A DNA stretch of 64,000 bases, taken from Paenibacillus physcomitrellae. Its GTDB lineage: Bacteria; Bacillota; Bacilli; Paenibacillales; Paenibacillaceae. The translations under genes were made by a program, and so were the position numbers. This document shows, one piece after another, positions 27,211-36,755 of the stretch. Where the stretch lies: assembly GCF_002240225.1 (NCBI RefSeq), contig NZ_CP022584.1, forward strand, positions 2,315,001 through 2,379,000, read 5' to 3'. The notes below the pieces were generated by a model, which saw only the letters and a list, made by a program, of their open reading frames with translations, was not told the origin of the DNA and made no database searches. Position 1 is the first letter of the stretch; each line of letters begins with the position of its first letter.

Positions 27211-28887
27211 TCATCCATTTAGTTCCAGCGGTCTTTTCTGTCTTTCATAGGAGGACACTCCGGAACTCACGTCATACTGGGCTAAAATACGTTTGACCGC
27301 TCCCAAATTGACCGGTTTGCTAATGTAATCATCCATGCCCGCCTCATAGCAGCGGCCTTTAATTCCTTCCATTACATTCGCCGTCATAGCAAAAATATAG
27401 GGAGGCCTGCCTCCTTGCTCGCCGGCCCGGATAAGCTTGGTTGCCTCCAAGCCGTCCATGACCGGCATCTGCAGATCCATAAAGATATAAGAATAATGAT
27501 GATCGGCGGCCATCTGAACAGCTTCCCTGCCGTTCTCCGCAATATCCGTTTCATAACCCAGCTTCGCCAGCATACTGCTCATCAGCTTCTGGTTGATCGG
27601 ATGATCATCAACAATCAAAGCCCGTTCTTTGACTCTGACTGAACGCCGATTCTCTTTCTTCTCCGTCTCAAACTGGCTGATTTCAATTTCCTCTTCACAC
27701 TTCCGGGTTACGATGCTGAACGAGAAGGTAGCGCCGCGGTCCTCCGCAGCCTCCGCTACGATATCCCCGCCCATCATCTGAACCAGCGTTCGGCAGATCG
27801 CCAGCCCGAGGCCAGTCCCTCCATATTTACGCGTCATAGAGGAATCAAGCTGGGAGAACGGCTGGAACAGACGCTCACGTTTCTCTTCGGCAATACCGAT
27901 ACCCGTATCTTTGACTGTGAACTCCAGCGTAATTTCGTCGTCATTCTCCTCTTTCGGAAGCACCACGACATAGATTCCGCCTTGATCAGTGAATTTTACT
28001 GCATTGGAGATCAGATTGATCAGCACTTGTCTGAGCCGGCCCATGTCCCCATAGAGGACACACGGAATACGTTCATCTATAAAATAAGCCAACTCCAGCT
28101 GTTTGCGTCCCGCTTCCACCGAGAACAGATTAAAGACCTCCTGCAAACCCGAACGCAGCTCGAATGGACTTTCTTCGAGTTCCATCTTGCCGGACTCCAT
28201 CTTTGTGAAATCGAGTATATCATTGATGACCGAAATGAGCGTATCCGCGCTGTTACGGATAATCTCGGTATATTCTTTTTGTTCCTCTTTCAAATCGGTC
28301 TCCATAAGCAAATCAATCATACCGATCACGCCATTCATAGGGGTACGGATTTCATGGCTCATCATAGCCAGAAATTCCGTTTTGGCTTTGGCGGCAATTT
28401 CCGCCGCTTCCTTGGCTTCGATCAGCTCGCGATTAATTTGCTCAAGCTCTTTGGTTTTCTGATGGAGCAGCATCGTTTGTGATTTAAGCTTCTGGTTAGT
28501 TTTGAACATGCTGACAAAACCGTCGATTTTTGATTTCAAAATCTGTGGGATGAACGGTTTGACCATGTAGTCGATGGCTCCGGCGGAATAACCGGCAAAA
28601 AGATGCTCCGCCTGTTTGCTATTCGCTGAAATAAAGATAATTGGAATATCCTTGGTTTTGTCTCTCGCTTTGATCAGCTTGGCCGTTTCTATACCGTCCA
28701 GTCCCGGCATTTGAACATCCAGAACAATCACAGCAAACTCATCCTTCAGCAGGCAACGGAGCGCCTCTTCACCGGAGGTAGCTTTAACCAGATTGTACTC
28801 CTCACTCTCCAGCACGGCTTCCAGGGCAAGCAAATTCTCCGGACGATCATCTACCAGCAATATGTGTATCGGTTCTTCTACCCCCAT
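27211..28887 (-). CDS. hybrid histidine kinase, receiver-HisKA-HATPase-receiver
   Basis: 558 residues, no membrane segment. Receiver 1 has phospho-Asp 57 ([10 protein letters not shown]). A coiled coil (about 130-170) leads to the HisKA phospho-His 178 in [12 protein letters not shown]. The ATPase has [10 protein letters not shown] and GTGLGLAI. Receiver 2 has Asp 471 ([11 protein letters not shown]). It is a soluble kinase fed by a receiver, so it may relay from the RsbK-like kinase upstream. GGAGG precedes ATG 28887. It sits between rsbM-like and rsbV genes, an unusual position. Confidence 0.9.
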   Translation of the reverse strand: MGVEEPIHILLVDDRPENLLALEAVLESEEYNLVKATSGEEALRCLLKDEFAVIVLDVQMPGLDGIETAKLIKARDKTKDIPIIFISANSKQAEHLFAGYSAGAIDYMVKPFIPQILKSKIDGFVSMFKTNQKLKSQTMLLHQKTKELEQINRELIEAKEAAEIAAKAKTEFLAMMSHEIRTPMNGVIGMIDLLMETDLKEEQKEYTEIIRNSADTLISVINDILDFTKMESGKMELEESPFELRSGLQEVFNLFSVEAGRKQLELAYFIDERIPCVLYGDMGRLRQVLINLISNAVKFTDQGGIYVVVLPKEENDDEITLEFTVKDTGIGIAEEKRERLFQPFSQLDSSMTRKYGGTGLGLAICRTLVQMMGGDIVAEAAEDRGATFSFSIVTRKCEEEIEISQFETEKKENRRSVRVKERALIVDDHPINQKLMSSMLAKLGYETDIAENGREAVQMAADHHYSYIFMDLQMPVMDGLEATKLIRAGEQGGRPPYIFAMTANVMEGIKGRCYEAGMDDYISKPVNLGAVKRILAQYDVSSGVSSYERQKRPLELNG

Positions 28888-28933
28888 GAGATCCTCCTAA
28901 CCAAAGCCCGCGCATCCCCCCGCAGGCTATTGC

Positions 28934-29857
28934 TCATTTGATTTTACGATAAATCTTTTCTACGCGGTCCAGCGGCTCAAAGCAGTGGGAATAATCCGTG
29001 AAATGGATGGATTCCTTGGAGCCGAGCACCAGCACGCCAAAATTGCTCAAGCTTTCGTAGAACAGCTCATGAACTCTGTTGCGAAGTGTTTCGTTGAAAT
29101 AAATCATGACATTACGGCAAAAGATGACGTTAAATTCATTAAAAGAACGGTCTGTAGCCAGATTATGTTCGGCAAAGATCATATTTTTCCGGAGATAAGG
29201 GTGAAAAATAACAGAATTATATTGTGCCGTATAATATTCGGAGAAGGAGCGCGTCCCCCCCGCCTCAATATAATTTTTGGTATACAGCTTCATTTTCTGC
29301 AGCCCGTAAATGCCTTCCTTGGCTTGTTCCAAAGAACGGGCATTCATATCCGTGGCGTAAATTCTCGCCTTATCATACAGCCCTTCCTCCTGCAGCAGGA
29401 TCGCCATCGAATAAACTTCTTCGCCGGTCGAGCATCCCGCATGCCAAATCCGGATATAAGGATAAGTCCTCAGGATCGGCACAACCTTTTCGCGAAAGGT
29501 TTTGAATAAAGAGGGATCCCGGAACATCTCCGTTACCGGAATGGAAAGGTTATGAACAAGTCTATCAAAAGTGTCCCGATTGTGCAGGACCTTCTCCTGC
29601 AATCCCGAGACCGTCTTCAGATTCTCGCTGTGCACCGAATGCCAGATCCTCCGCTTCAAGGAAGGAATCGCATAGTTGCGGAAGTCATATCCGTACATCC
29701 GGTGAACTCCTTCGAGCAGAAGCTCGATTTCGATCGTTTCCCGTTCGTCCATCTCCGCCGAGGAAGAAAGGCCGAATTCCGTATCATCGTTATTGTATTC
29801 CCTGGGTGTCATTCCCCTTACCTCAATCCCCTCTAAACTTGTTCCTCTCATATGCAT
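28934..29857 (-). CDS. CheR-type methyltransferase, RsbM-like
   Basis: 307 residues. The CheR N-terminal helical domain (YGYDFRNYAIPSLKRRI) is followed by the SAM-binding part: RIWHAGCSTGEEVYSMAILL and FNVIFCRNVMIYF. There is no chemotaxis gene nearby. In the Bacillus cereus group RsbM, a CheR-like enzyme, methylates the hybrid kinase RsbK and dampens sigma-B activation; the neighbours here fit that role. ATG 29857 or 29851 could both serve behind GGAGAG. Confidence 0.85.
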   Translation of the reverse strand: MHMRGTSLEGIEVRGMTPREYNNDDTEFGLSSSAEMDERETIEIELLLEGVHRMYGYDFRNYAIPSLKRRIWHSVHSENLKTVSGLQEKVLHNRDTFDRLVHNLSIPVTEMFRDPSLFKTFREKVVPILRTYPYIRIWHAGCSTGEEVYSMAILLQEEGLYDKARIYATDMNARSLEQAKEGIYGLQKMKLYTKNYIEAGGTRSFSEYYTAQYNSVIFHPYLRKNMIFAEHNLATDRSFNEFNVIFCRNVMIYFNETLRNRVHELFYESLSNFGVLVLGSKESIHFTDYSHCFEPLDRVEKIYRKIK

Positions 29858-29884
29858 TTACTCTCCATTACCCCGATCCGGGTT

Positions 29885-32800
29885 TTACGAATACAACCAA
29901 ACCCGCATCAGCGAAAGCAATTGATCGGTTTGAATCGGTTTCTTCATATAATCCGAAGCGCCGGCTTCGATACATTTCACTCGGTCTTCCTTCATCGCTT
30001 TGGCCGTCAGCGCGATAATCGGAAGCTTCTCGAACTCTTCCATCGTCCGGATTCTGCGCATGGCCTCGTAGCCGTCCATCTCAGGCATCATCATATCCAT
30101 CAGAATCAGGTCGAAGTCCCGGTGCTGTTCGAGCAGCTCGATCGCTTCGCGGCCATTTTCCGCAAAGACAACCTCCATCCGGTAGCCTTCAAGCACGCTG
30201 GATAAAGCAAACACATTGCGCACGTCATCGTCGACGAGCAATATCTTTTTCCCCTCAAACAACGTTTCCTTATTATGAAGCTTGCGCAGGATACGACGTT
30301 TCTCTTCCGGCAGGTCCGCTTCCACACGATGCAGGAACAAGGTCGTTTCATCGAGGAGGCGTTCCGGTGATTTAACATCTTTAATAATGATGGATTCCGC
30401 ATATTTGCGGAGTTTGGTTTCTTCCTGCTTGTCCAATTCCTTGCCGGTATAAATAATGATCGGCAGATCATTCAGCTGTTCATCATCCCGAATTTGGTCG
30501 AGCAGATCAAATCCGGTCATATCGGTCAGCATCAAATCAAGCACCATGCAGTCAAAATGCTGCGTGCGAAGCTCTTCCAGAGCTTCCCGGCCAGTAGATA
30601 CCGCTTTGATCACCACATCGTCATGACCAATCAATTCAATGATCGCATGCCGCTGTGTCTGGTCATCCTCCACGACAAGCAGATGCTTCAGGCTTTTCTC
30701 CATGTAAGACTCAATATGAGAGAATGCGCCCTCCAAATCTTCGCGGCTGGAAGGTTTCTTCAGGAACGCGATCGCCCCCATCATAAGCCCGTGTTTCACA
30801 TCATCCACAACGGAAATGACATGGACCGGAATATGCCGGGTTTCAGCGCTGCTCTTCAGCTCGTTCAAAATGGACCAGCCGTCCATCACCGGAAGCTGGA
30901 TGTCCAGAATAATCGCGTCAGGCAAATAGCTGCGCGCCATATGCAGACCTACATCGCCCTGCGTGGCAGTCAGCACCTTGTAGCCATAGTTTCTCGCCAT
31001 GTCGACGAGGATTTTGGCGAAGTGCACGTCATCCTCTACCACCAGCAGCACCCGATCCTTCGCCCCGATCTTATCGCGGTCGTCTTCAATCAGCTGCGGA
31101 ACATTAGCGGATACTGGTTTCGGTTTGACAGGAGCTGCGGAACTTGCCGCAAGCAGGCTCCGGGGTTCTTCGGAAGCGGCTGCCGCTTCTGACCGGGCGC
31201 TTGGAAGCTGTCCCTGTTGATCAACTGACTTAGGCAGGTAAAGCGTAAAGGTGCTTCCTTCACCAACCGCCGTCTCGAGTGCAATGCCGCCGCCCAGCAA
31301 AGAGGCAAGTCCCCGGCTGATGGACAACCCAAGGCCAGTCCCGCCATATTGGCGGCTTGTAGTGCCATCTACCTGCTGGAAGGCTTCAAAGATCAAATCG
31401 GTTTTGTCCTGCGGAATGCCAATGCCCGTGTCCTGAACCGAAATCGCCAGATATTCGACGGACGAATCGATGTAGACCGGAAGTTCCTTAGGATCGGCTT
31501 CTCTAACCGAGAAAGTGACTGAACCTTCTTCGGTAAACTTGAACGCATTGGACAACAGATTGCGTACAATCTGCTTAAGCCGGTGCCCGTCTGTCATTAC
31601 ATGTTCAGGTACAGCCGGGTCAATGTTAAGATTCAGGTCTACCTGTTTCTTCTGAGCTACAGGCCCGAAATTCTGCTCCACAAATTTCTCAAGCTCCTGC
31701 ATGCTTACAAGCTCGCGGTTTATTTCCATTTTGCCAGCATCCACTTTGGATAAATCCAGAATCTCGTCAATCATCTTCAGCAGATCGGAGCCAGACATAT
31801 AAATCGTTTGAGCATATTCAATCTGCTTGTCGGTCAGATTATGTTCTTTGTTCTCCGACAGCAGCTGGGAGAGAATCAGCAAGCTGTTCAGCGGCGTCCG
31901 CAGCTCATGCGACATATTCGCCAGAAATTCCGACTTGTATTTGCTTGTTACGGACAGCTGCATAGCCTGCTGTTCCAGCTGATTTTTGGTCTTTTCGATT
32001 TCCGAATTCTTCTCCTCGACTTCCTGCACCTGTTCTTCCAAAGCTCGTGTTTTGGCCACGAGCTCGGTGTTGTAGTGCTCCAGCTCTTCCTGCTGCCGCT
32101 GCAGCTGATCTTCGGAGCGTTTGAGGGCCGTCGCCTGCTTCTCGAGATTTTCGTTCGAACGGCGTAATTCCTCCTGCTGGCTTTGAAGTTCTTCCGACTG
32201 GACCTGCAGTTCTTCCGTCAGCGCCTGGGATTCGCGGAGCAGTTCCTCAATCCGCAAGCGGCCTGACATATTGTTCAGAATAACGCCCAAATGGTTCACC
32301 AGTTCACTCAATAGCTGTTCTTCCAGCGCCGTAAATTTATCCAGGCTTGCGATCTCCACTACGCCCAGCAACTCGTCCTCAAACACTACAGGTTGAATCA
32401 TGATCACGCGGGGTTCACTTTCACCCGAAGCGGAGCGGATCGACACATAACCTTCCGGCACCTTATCCAGCAAGATCGGCTTCTTGTCTGCGGCGCTTTG
32501 TCCAACCAGACCTTCCCCGATTTTAAAGCTGCTGCGAGGACGTGAATCCTCATCCATGCCGTATGAACCGGCTAAGTAAAGTTCATCGGGATTATTGTCA
32601 TCCCGAATATAAAGCGTCCCGAATTTGCCGCCCAGAAGCGGTGTGAACTCGCTGATAAACATTTGCGACACTTGTTCCATGGAACTGATCCCGTGAAACA
32701 AATCGGTGATCCTGGCCAAATTAGAGCTGATCCAGGCCTGATCCTTCTGTGCCTGCGCATATTTGCGTTCCAGCTCCTGTTTGGCATCCAAATCTTCGGA

Positions 32801-33553
32801 CATCTGCTGGAATACTTTCGCTACTCTGCCGATCTCGTCCGTCGAAGTGACCCGCATCCGGCGAATCGCTTTATATTTGCCTTTTCCAAAGCTGTTGATC
32901 ATAAGCGAAACGGTATTCAGGCCTTTTGTAATGCTAGGCAATACCCACAAAATAACACCAAGCGCCAGCAGCAGACCGGCGGTCATAATGCCGATTGCCA
33001 TCTGCAGTGATTTTTGGTAGGCCGCATCGGCGGCTTTAATTTCCTCATCCACTCTCATATCCTGATAGGTGGATAAGGAATTCAGATTCTGCAATAAACT
33101 GTTCTGCAGAGGGGTGCCGACCGAGTTCTTGTTCGCCCTGGCCCCCTCTATATCCCCTTTGCCCACAAAAGCAAACTGCTTGTCAATAAAATCAGAGTAG
33201 GCAGTCCAATCGTTTATAATCTTCTGGATGATCGCTTGTTCATTGGCGTCCAGCTGCGTCTGTTCAAGCAGCTTGTAATTGTCAACCGCCACATTAAACT
33301 GGCGATCAATCTCGGACTTAGTTTCATTAACCGATGTCTTCGGATCTATGAGCACATTCAACATATCTTTGGTAATTTCGTTGACCGGCAAACGGATGTT
33401 GCCCGAATAACGTACCTTCAAATACCGGTCATGATAAACCTTCTCCAGCCGGTCGTTCATAGATTTCATTCGGTCATAGCTGACAAAAGTAAGTACAAGC
33501 AGAATAGCCATCAGCAAGCTGAAACCGATCAGCAGCTTGTTTCTAATCTTCAT
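29885..33553 (-). CDS. RsbK-like membrane hybrid kinase with three receivers
   Basis: 1222 residues. TM1 about 8-25, an extracellular helical sensor of about 160 residues (CHASE3-like), TM2 about 187-206, HAMP about 207-262, GAF about 280-425, a Gln/Glu-rich coiled coil 430-535, HisKA with His 549 (ANMSHELRTPLN), HATPase about 655-775 (GGTGLGLSIS), then receivers with Asp 884, 1006 and 1153. It is the likely input kinase for the RsbY-like phosphatase, whose gene overlaps its start by 11 nt. B. cereus RsbK has one receiver, so three is notable. Confidence 0.9.
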   Translation of the reverse strand: MKIRNKLLIGFSLLMAILLVLTFVSYDRMKSMNDRLEKVYHDRYLKVRYSGNIRLPVNEITKDMLNVLIDPKTSVNETKSEIDRQFNVAVDNYKLLEQTQLDANEQAIIQKIINDWTAYSDFIDKQFAFVGKGDIEGARANKNSVGTPLQNSLLQNLNSLSTYQDMRVDEEIKAADAAYQKSLQMAIGIMTAGLLLALGVILWVLPSITKGLNTVSLMINSFGKGKYKAIRRMRVTSTDEIGRVAKVFQQMSEDLDAKQELERKYAQAQKDQAWISSNLARITDLFHGISSMEQVSQMFISEFTPLLGGKFGTLYIRDDNNPDELYLAGSYGMDEDSRPRSSFKIGEGLVGQSAADKKPILLDKVPEGYVSIRSASGESEPRVIMIQPVVFEDELLGVVEIASLDKFTALEEQLLSELVNHLGVILNNMSGRLRIEELLRESQALTEELQVQSEELQSQQEELRRSNENLEKQATALKRSEDQLQRQQEELEHYNTELVAKTRALEEQVQEVEEKNSEIEKTKNQLEQQAMQLSVTSKYKSEFLANMSHELRTPLNSLLILSQLLSENKEHNLTDKQIEYAQTIYMSGSDLLKMIDEILDLSKVDAGKMEINRELVSMQELEKFVEQNFGPVAQKKQVDLNLNIDPAVPEHVMTDGHRLKQIVRNLLSNAFKFTEEGSVTFSVREADPKELPVYIDSSVEYLAISVQDTGIGIPQDKTDLIFEAFQQVDGTTSRQYGGTGLGLSISRGLASLLGGGIALETAVGEGSTFTLYLPKSVDQQGQLPSARSEAAAASEEPRSLLAASSAAPVKPKPVSANVPQLIEDDRDKIGAKDRVLLVVEDDVHFAKILVDMARNYGYKVLTATQGDVGLHMARSYLPDAIILDIQLPVMDGWSILNELKSSAETRHIPVHVISVVDDVKHGLMMGAIAFLKKPSSREDLEGAFSHIESYMEKSLKHLLVVEDDQTQRHAIIELIGHDDVVIKAVSTGREALEELRTQHFDCMVLDLMLTDMTGFDLLDQIRDDEQLNDLPIIIYTGKELDKQEETKLRKYAESIIIKDVKSPERLLDETTLFLHRVEADLPEEKRRILRKLHNKETLFEGKKILLVDDDVRNVFALSSVLEGYRMEVVFAENGREAIELLEQHRDFDLILMDMMMPEMDGYEAMRRIRTMEEFEKLPIIALTAKAMKEDRVKCIEAGASDYMKKPIQTDQLLSLMRVWLYS

Positions 33554-34718
33554 CGACTGACTCCCCTTCTTTTAGCGATACCCACACCAGACACTTATCG
33601 TCTTCTCTTTCCTGCTTCAGTCCTTCATCAAAAAACAGCCGGTGAATCTTCTCTCTATCCATTGTATGACTTCCCTTAAGCTGTTCGGTCAAGTATGCCA
33701 GCTGGGCTTCCTGGTCCCCTTCTACAGCTTCAAGCAAACCATCCGTGTACAAGACAATATGGCCTTCTCCGCTGTAGGATAACGTACGCGGCGTAACATC
33801 AATTTTGTCAAACAGTCCGACAGGCGCGCATACCGTGGTCAGCTGCTCCACCGTCCCGTCCTCATGATAGAACAGTCCCGGCGGATGTCCCGCGTTCACA
33901 TAATCAATACGCTTGAACTTGGTGTCAACCACCATATAAATGGCGGTGAAATAATACTGCACCAGGCGGTTCTCAATATGAAGCTGGCTGAAGCGCCGGT
34001 TCAGCTCCTGAATCACTTTCTCGGGATCGACATAAGTATTGACCGTATCCTTAAGCACCGAGGCGATAAACATGCAGAACAAAGAAGATGAAATGCCATG
34101 CCCCATCATATCCAGCAAAATAATGCCGTACCGGTCTTCACCAAGCGGATACCACGCGTACAGATCTCCGGCCAGCTCAAACGAAGGTTTATATAGGGCT
34201 TCAACGCTGAAGTCTTCTTCATTTAAAGGAAGGCTTAATACCGCATTCTGAACGAGCGCTGCAAGCTTTAATTCCTCCTGAATCCGTTGATCCCTCTCTT
34301 TGTGCCAGTCCTTCTCCTGCTTAAGCCGGAGGGCCAATCGGATGCGAGCCATGAGCTCGACCTTGTTGATCGGTTTGGTGACATAATCGACGGCTCCCGC
34401 GTCCAGAGCCTCGGCAAGCTTCTTTGAATCGCCTACGGCTGTTACCATAATGATCGGAATGTCTTTCAAATGCTCATACTGCTGAACGATTCGGCAAGCT
34501 TCAATGCCATCCATTTCCGGCATCATCATATCCAGCAGAATTAAATCGATTTGAGAAGCGGCATGCTTGTGAACAGACGGCTGCTCGCCCACCCCAAGCT
34601 CCTGCAGCATATCGCGCGCAGACGAGACAGAGGTCACGTTGCGGTAATTTTCTTTCTTAAGAATCTCGCGAATGATAATGAGATTAGTAGGATTGTCATC
34701 TACAATTAAAATTTTCAT
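33543..34718 (-). CDS. response regulator-PP2C phosphatase, RsbY-like
   Basis: 391 residues. The N-terminal receiver has Asp 63 (LILLDMMMPEMDG). A coiled linker (about 130-160) joins it to a SpoIIE/PP2C phosphatase with metal residues Asp 185 (ELAGDLYAW) and Asp 203 (DMMGHG), plus NAGHPPG and LYTDGLLEA. This is the architecture of RsbY, which dephosphorylates RsbV after phosphorylation by RsbK. First gene of the seven-gene run; AAAGGAGAGG precedes ATG 34718. Confidence 0.9.
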   Translation of the reverse strand: MKILIVDDNPTNLIIIREILKKENYRNVTSVSSARDMLQELGVGEQPSVHKHAASQIDLILLDMMMPEMDGIEACRIVQQYEHLKDIPIIMVTAVGDSKKLAEALDAGAVDYVTKPINKVELMARIRLALRLKQEKDWHKERDQRIQEELKLAALVQNAVLSLPLNEEDFSVEALYKPSFELAGDLYAWYPLGEDRYGIILLDMMGHGISSSLFCMFIASVLKDTVNTYVDPEKVIQELNRRFSQLHIENRLVQYYFTAIYMVVDTKFKRIDYVNAGHPPGLFYHEDGTVEQLTTVCAPVGLFDKIDVTPRTLSYSGEGHIVLYTDGLLEAVEGDQEAQLAYLTEQLKGSHTMDREKIHRLFFDEGLKQEREDDKCLVWVSLKEGESVDED

Positions 34719-34864
34719 ATACCTCTCCTTTAGCTGATCGGGAAGTAGTCATTGATGAATCTCACATTAGAACATTATCTTTTAACTATACCATTATTGC
34801 TTGTTTTCCCGCCAAAATTATTCCGAATATATTCCTTTAATGTAACATTGTTCAAAATACACCC

Positions 34865-34915
34865 AAAACATAGATAAGGAATGGGAGCCCTACTCCCATT
34901 CCTTATCTATGTTTT
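34865..34915. terminator. 23-bp perfect inverted repeat with 5-nt loop
   Basis: AAAACATAGATAAGGAATGG and three more bases pair perfectly with the other arm. It lies just 3' of the YflT-like gene and 5' of the RsbY-like gene; only four T follow, so it is a strong hairpin but a modest terminator. Confidence 0.7.
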
Positions 34916-34949
34916 ACAATTTATAAACCAAGTCTCAAGCCTATATGAA

Positions 34950-35294
34950 TTATGGATTCTGTTTAGCAATAACCAGTACCTTGCCCAGATCCAATTCTTT
35001 TTCATAGAAGTCAGCCTCGTTATCCGAGAATCCCAAAGAGGTTATTTTCGCCCGAAGCTCATCCCCCCGGGAACGAAACAAGTTCGCCACCGAATTCATA
35101 ACGCCTTCTTCTTTCAAGCCAACCTCTGACGCCGCTGCCGCATCGGCAATCCGATCCGTCCGGTCTCCATCATGGGCCAGCACAAAAATCTGATCATCGG
35201 TATAGCCGGTCCGTCGAAGCTCCTCTACCTCTTTGACGGCTTGTACACCATTCTCAACAACCTTGGCATAGGATTTAGCATTGATTGAACTCAT
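34950..35294 (-). CDS. general stress protein, YflT family
   Basis: 114 residues from ATG 35294 (AGAGGATG 8 nt upstream; the 35342 frame start lacks a ribosome site). VVENGVQAVKEVEELRRTGYTDDQIFVLAHD is typical of the YflT heat-induced stress protein family (GSP17M), known sigma-B targets in Bacillus. Soluble, alpha/beta. It sits directly upstream of the RsbY-like gene in the same direction. Confidence 0.85.
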   Translation of the reverse strand: MSSINAKSYAKVVENGVQAVKEVEELRRTGYTDDQIFVLAHDGDRTDRIADAAAASEVGLKEEGVMNSVANLFRSRGDELRAKITSLGFSDNEADFYEKELDLGKVLVIAKQNP

Positions 35295-35417
35295 GATACT
35301 CATCCTCTCCGCATTATATTTCACTTGGATCGACAGGATCATTGGTCAACGAGCTTTCCTTCCTAGTAATTAAACAGCCCGTGCCTGATTTGAAACAGCA
35401 TTTCCCAGATTATTTCT

Positions 35418-35990
35418 TCACGAAGTGAACTCATTAAATAAATCCACTGCTGCCAGGTGTCCTGACTCATCCCGGTAGACCTTGAGGGCATTCGGCGTAC
35501 GGCTGTATACATCACCGTCTTCGGCCCGGAAATCGGGCTCTCCCAGATAAAGATTCATCCCGTTACCCGTTAACGGAATGAAATGTCCATTAAGCAGCAT
35601 TCCGTGTTCAACATGATCGGCATGTACATAATAGACAACATCCTCGTACAGTCCGGCCGTTACTCCGGGGTAACGGTATTCCGTATAACCTGTGATTTCA
35701 TCCTTCACGATTTCGGCCGGTTTCCCTTTAGCTTGGAGCAGCTGTTTCCTGCTCCAATCCAGAGAAACTCCGTTCAGGGTTTGAAAAGAATCAAGCCGGA
35801 GATCCTCCGGCTTACGGATATTAAGCCCCAGTTCCTGAGTCCTGAGCGGCTGAGTCCATTGAGCCGTCTGCTGGCTGACATCCCCGGCAATTCCGGTATA
35901 AAGGCCTGCAGCCGCAGGAGAAGCAGAAACGTCCTGTTGACCAGCCGAAACGGCCAGCCCCAGCAGTAATAACCATAAACTCAGCATCAT
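35418..35990 (-). CDS. secreted hypothetical protein
   Basis: 190 residues from ATG 35990, which GGAAGG serves better than 35996. A signal peptide (MLSLWLLLLGLAVSAGQ) is followed by a soluble domain with WSRKQLLQAKGKPAEIVKDE and YRYPGVTAGLYEDVVYYVH, a pattern seen in SmpA/OmlA-like or YjgB-type stalk proteins. The domain could not be assigned. It follows the DUF948 gene by about 20 bp and probably shares its sigma-B-type promoter. Confidence 0.65.
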   Translation of the reverse strand: MMLSLWLLLLGLAVSAGQQDVSASPAAAGLYTGIAGDVSQQTAQWTQPLRTQELGLNIRKPEDLRLDSFQTLNGVSLDWSRKQLLQAKGKPAEIVKDEITGYTEYRYPGVTAGLYEDVVYYVHADHVEHGMLLNGHFIPLTGNGMNLYLGEPDFRAEDGDVYSRTPNALKVYRDESGHLAAVDLFNEFTS

Positions 35991-36010
35991 CCTCATCCTT
36001 CCTTAGGCCC

Positions 36011-36511
36011 TCAAGAGCGATATTTTTGCCATAAACCTGCTGCTACATCTACCCACTTTACCCAGCTTCCTTGATTCTTCTTCGGATGGGCTGCCGCATA
36101 AGCATCAATAGTCCGGTCTGTGGAGTTTTGAACCGCAGCCTGCGCTGCAGCGGACTCTGTCCGAGACGGCTGCTCTGCCGATTTCTTGAAGCGTTCGATG
36201 AGCGTGGTTGATACCTGCTTCGCTGCAAGAGACACTTCACTGAGGACTTCTCCTACATTCTTAACCGTATCCAGTACGGGGTCGATTTGCTTCATTTTGT
36301 GCTGCACATCTTCCGTTATGCCGTTAGCATGCCGAAGCACATGCTTCACTTCATAACCTAACTCATCGATCGTCTTCTGAACTTCCTGAAGGGTTTGTGA
36401 CGTTTTGTCGAGCGATTTCTCCGCTGCCTTCAGCGTTTTGATCAAATAAATAACAAGCCCTGTGAATGCCAGCGCTATCAGCGCAACGCTGAGCTGCCAG
36501 ATTAGTGACAT
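36011..36511 (-). CDS. DUF948-type general stress membrane protein
   Basis: 166 residues. One N-terminal membrane segment (LSVALIALAFTGLVIYLI) leads into a long coiled coil (LKAAEKSLDKTSQTLQEVQKT), then a Ser/Ala-rich linker and a C-terminal WVKWVDVAAGLWQKYRS. This matches DUF948 proteins such as YtxG, which are general-stress proteins. GAGGG precedes the ATG; a good sigma-B-type promoter lies 42-67 bp upstream. Confidence 0.8.
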   Translation of the reverse strand: MSLIWQLSVALIALAFTGLVIYLIKTLKAAEKSLDKTSQTLQEVQKTIDELGYEVKHVLRHANGITEDVQHKMKQIDPVLDTVKNVGEVLSEVSLAAKQVSTTLIERFKKSAEQPSRTESAAAQAAVQNSTDRTIDAYAAAHPKKNQGSWVKWVDVAAGLWQKYRS

Positions 36512-36552
36512 AGCGTTCCCTCGCTTTCTGTGGTGTTGGGGTCAGTGTTTAG

Positions 36553-36578
36553 TTACCCTAACCTTTTTTTCTCGAAAC
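36553..36578 (-). promoter_or_regulatory. sigma-B-type promoter of the DUF948 gene
   Basis: Minus-strand GTTTCG, 14-bp spacer, GGGTAA. This is the best sigma-B match seen in the window. Confidence 0.7.
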
Positions 36579-36755
36579 AAAGCCTGGAGACAGGGATAAA
36601 CAAGCCTTTGGCCTCTTGATTCAAGCCGATTGCCTCAGGTTAATGGAGCATACAACCGATTCAGGTTGGCTGATCCGGCGGTCCCTGATGAAAGGTGCCG
36701 GATGCTGATGATAAAAACCGCTTTACCACTTACTTATGAAAGAAGGTTGGTTTTC

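Noticed and set aside
28934-29857. CheR as a chemotaxis gene
   Set aside because: No other che or mcp gene is present and the neighbours are the sigma-B circuit.
35295-35420. Sigma-B promoter before the YflT-like gene
   Set aside because: GTTTCA and GTTTAA occur, but no GGGTA-type -10 stands at an allowed distance.
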